Shown piece after piece: positions 62,204-64,000 of a stretch of DNA of 64,000 nucleotides (the stretch's first letter is position 1; each line of letters opens with the position of its first letter). Below the pieces are notes generated by a model that saw only the letters and a list, made by a program, of their open reading frames with translations, was not told where the DNA came from and ran no database searches. The position numbers were made by a program, and so were the translations under genes. Source of the stretch: Tetrahymena thermophila SB210 (taxonomy: Eukaryota > Ciliophora > Oligohymenophorea > Hymenostomatida > Tetrahymenidae); NCBI RefSeq assembly GCF_000189635.1, contig NW_002476405.1, forward strand, positions 310,001 through 374,000. Direction: 5' to 3'.

Positions 62204-62888
62204 TTTTATTTTTTTTAATTTTTTAGTTGATTTATTTTTGTTTAAATTTTATAAAATTGAAAGATTTCTTGTATATATATATATAAATTAATTAATTAAT
62301 AAACTAGCGTTAGTAAAAAAATCGAATAATACTGGAATTTTATAATTAGCGTTTGCGTTAGTAATTAAAAATTAATTTGTATCAATAATTCAATGTAGAT
62401 TTTTTTAAAAAGTTAAGTTTAAATTCTAAAAACAATTGTTTGTTTTTTACTTAATTTTTAAGCTGTTTTGGATGAATTTATCAAACTTTTATTAAATATT
62501 TAAGTTAATTAAAGTATATTTTAATATATTATGTTTTATATATTTTAAAAGTTATTTATTTGAATTTATTTTTAATAAGAAAATTTATTTTTTTGTTAAT
62601 TAAAAGATTCATTAGGTTTTTCAATATAATTATATTATTTATATTTAAACTAAATAAAAACTTTTTGTTATCATATTTAAAAGCTCTTTTGCTTTTGCTT
62701 AAATTTTTAAAAACTTTTCCTCTTTCTTAAACATTCCATCTTTATTTAATTTTATATAATAAATCATTTTTTTTCAAATATAACTAAAATTGTTAAAAAT
62801 AAATAAATTAAGTAAATTATTAGATGCTTAATTTCTTAATAAAGAAAATACATTTCAATATAACATATACACTTACATTTATAAGTTA
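62204..62888. other. Spacer between secreted copies 2 and 3
   Basis: A 685-base spacer combining the copy 2 promoter and the copy 3 3' flank. No extra gene. Confidence 0.6.
62307..62364 (-). promoter_or_regulatory. Conserved upstream elements of secreted copy 2
   Basis: TTACTAACGCAAACGC (62349-62364) and a second TTACTAACGC (62307-62316) lie about 105-160 bases before the ATG on the coding strand. Both are present at matching spacing upstream of copy 3; copy 1 keeps the distal 16-mer and a diverged proximal one. Confidence 0.4.
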
Positions 62889-63548
62889 TCATAAACATTA
62901 TTTTTCATAATAAACATTTCCACGACTTCCATGTGGAGTTAATTTTATAGTATAACCAGATTTACATTTACAAATCAAAGAAATTGTGTTAAGCTCTGCA
63001 TTTTGACCACATAAATAGGTATCAACTTAAATATTCGAAATACCCAGCCTTGCAACAGTACCCAAATTGCTTGAGCTAAAAGTTAAATTAAGATTTCCAC
63101 TATGTGATAAAACCAAAGAAACTGATTTTTTTCCATCTACTTTAGTACTACCAGCTGCTCTTTCCATACATTAGTAATTATCGTTTACAACTTTTGTTGA
63201 AAATGTATTTATGTTTCCGTTTACATCAACTTAACCGTATTTAGTAACTCCTCCCAAAATTTATTCAATATTGAGAAAAACAACATCAAAAGTAATGTGA
63301 ACATAATTGTGAGATTGAAGAGTGTAGTTTTGAATGAGAGAAGCGTTATAAGCCATAGTTTCAAAGTATTAGCTGATAGCTGGACAGTTATAGGTATTAG
63401 AATCAGTTTCTAATTAGGATTCAAGTTCATCTTATGTAAGATAGAAGTAGCTATGTTTACTAATATTAATATTATCAACTGTAGTAGCGCAATTGATAGA
63501 ATTGAATGCTAATATTAGTAAAGTTAAAGCAATTAGTTTTTAGCTCAT
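62889..63548 (-). CDS. Small secreted protein, tandem copy 3
   Basis: 219 residues in one exon. It starts MSQKLIALTLLILAFNSINC followed by ATTVDNINISKHSYFYLT. The N-terminal YT pair of the other copies is AT here, and NCTAIS becomes NCPAIS, which removes one potential glycosylation site. The end is CKCKSGYTIKLTPHGSRG then YYEKQCL, TGA. Otherwise it is nearly identical to copies 1 and 2, which points to a recent duplication or gene conversion. The function is unknown. Confidence 0.85.
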
Positions 63549-64000
63549 TTTTGTTTTTTTAGATTTTTTAGTTGATTTATTTTTGTTTAAATTTTATAAA
63601 ATTGAAAGATTTCTTGTATATATATAAATTAATTAATTAATTAATAAACTTGCGTTAGTAAAAAATCGAATAATACTGGAATTTTATAATTAGCTTTTGC
63701 GTTAGTAATTAAAAATGTAATTGTATCAATAACTCAATGTAGATTTTTTTAAAAAGTTAACTTTTATTTTTAAAAAATGTTATTGATTTTTTTATTTTAA
63801 ATATTTTATTTTGCTATTTAAAATTTTTTATTTATTAGGTAAAAAAAATTATTTTACATTAATTATTTATTACTTAAATTATTACAAAATTATTTTCATA
63901 AATATTTCAAAACAAAAAAATTTTGATAACGCTTTACTTTAAAATTGTGTATATTTTAGATTTTTATTTAAAATTCGAGCTCTAACATAATTAAATCTTT
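63549..64000. other. Right edge: promoter of secreted copy 3 and repeated flank
   Basis: The element at 63652-63661 and 63693-63708 matches those of copies 1 and 2 (the latter with one base changed). Beyond about 63720 the sequence resembles the spacer next to copy 1. No gene was seen before the window ends. Confidence 0.55.
63652..63708 (-). promoter_or_regulatory. Conserved upstream elements of secreted copy 3
   Basis: Coding-strand TTACTAACGC at 63652-63661 and TTACTAACGCAAAAGC at 63693-63708, about 105-160 bases before the ATG, as in copy 2. The segment between them is also conserved with copy 2. Confidence 0.4.

Larger units (their letters stand above)
61339..62640. repeat. Tandem unit 2 of the secreted-protein array
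   Basis: It starts with AAAAGCTCTT at 61339 and includes gene copy 2 and its upstream element. Sequence at about 61110-61340 is repeated at about 62455-62680, showing that whole gene plus spacer was duplicated. Boundaries are approximate. Confidence 0.55.
62679..64000. repeat. Tandem unit 3 of the secreted-protein array, runs off the window
   Basis: It starts with AAAAGCTCTTTT, includes copy 3 and its promoter, and continues into sequence resembling 60460-60790. A further copy may lie outside the window. Confidence 0.5.

Noticed and set aside
1-64000. Chromosome breakage sequence, telomere repeats, transposon ends or CRISPR arrays
   Set aside because: I looked for the 15-base breakage motif, GGGGTT arrays, transposase-like frames and regular spaced repeats, and found none.

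Overview
The window is macronuclear-type DNA of a ciliate, most likely Tetrahymena thermophila or a close relative. It is extremely A+T rich. Open frames make sense only when TAA and TAG are read as glutamine and TGA is the sole stop (genetic code 6). Introns are short, A+T-rich and GT...AG, and intergenic DNA is almost pure A/T. Under this code I can support about 20 protein genes. I see no tRNA or rRNA, transposon, CRISPR, telomere repeat or chromosome-breakage sequence.

Layout. 1-2458 (+) is the 3' part of a leucine-rich-repeat (LRR) gene with one repeat per exon. 5215-14519 (-) is a giant surface protein: signal peptide, beta-propeller, beta-helix-like repeats, Cys-rich stalk and C-terminal membrane segments. 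15627-18062 (-) joins Unkempt-like CCCH zinc fingers to a Schlafen AlbA_2 core. 21271-22695 (+) is a single-exon LRR protein. 23882-24886 (-) joins UBA-like segments to a NYN/PIN-like nuclease domain. 26172-30172 and 30680-33508 (+) are tandem, homologous multi-exon LRR genes.

34493-41440 is a mu-class glutathione S-transferase (GST) cluster: four intact genes plus one broken relic. Two members begin Met-Gly-Cys, a dual-acylation signature. Next, all on the minus strand, come an FKBP-TPR co-chaperone (42189-44345), a ciliate-expanded transmembrane protein (44834-47036), a TRAPPC13-like trafficking subunit with an Asn/Gln-rich tail (47979-50062) and another LRR gene (about 51356-52654). On the plus strand follow a polycystin-like GPS-containing membrane protein (53792-57364) and a MORN-repeat protein (58127-58784). 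The right end (59337 to the edge) is a tandem array of three 219-residue secreted paralogues that share promoter-proximal and 3' flanking sequence.

The genes do not form one pathway. Themes are surface or secreted proteins, expanding tandem families (LRR, GST, secreted trio) and housekeeping trafficking and chaperone functions. The most unusual items are the zinc-finger/Schlafen fusion, the putatively lipid-anchored GSTs, the identical-phase one-exon-one-LRR architecture, an isolated 20-bp perfect palindrome at 4581-4600, and a possible structured RNA near 59160-59245. Everything was read by eye; exon boundaries are exact only where stated.
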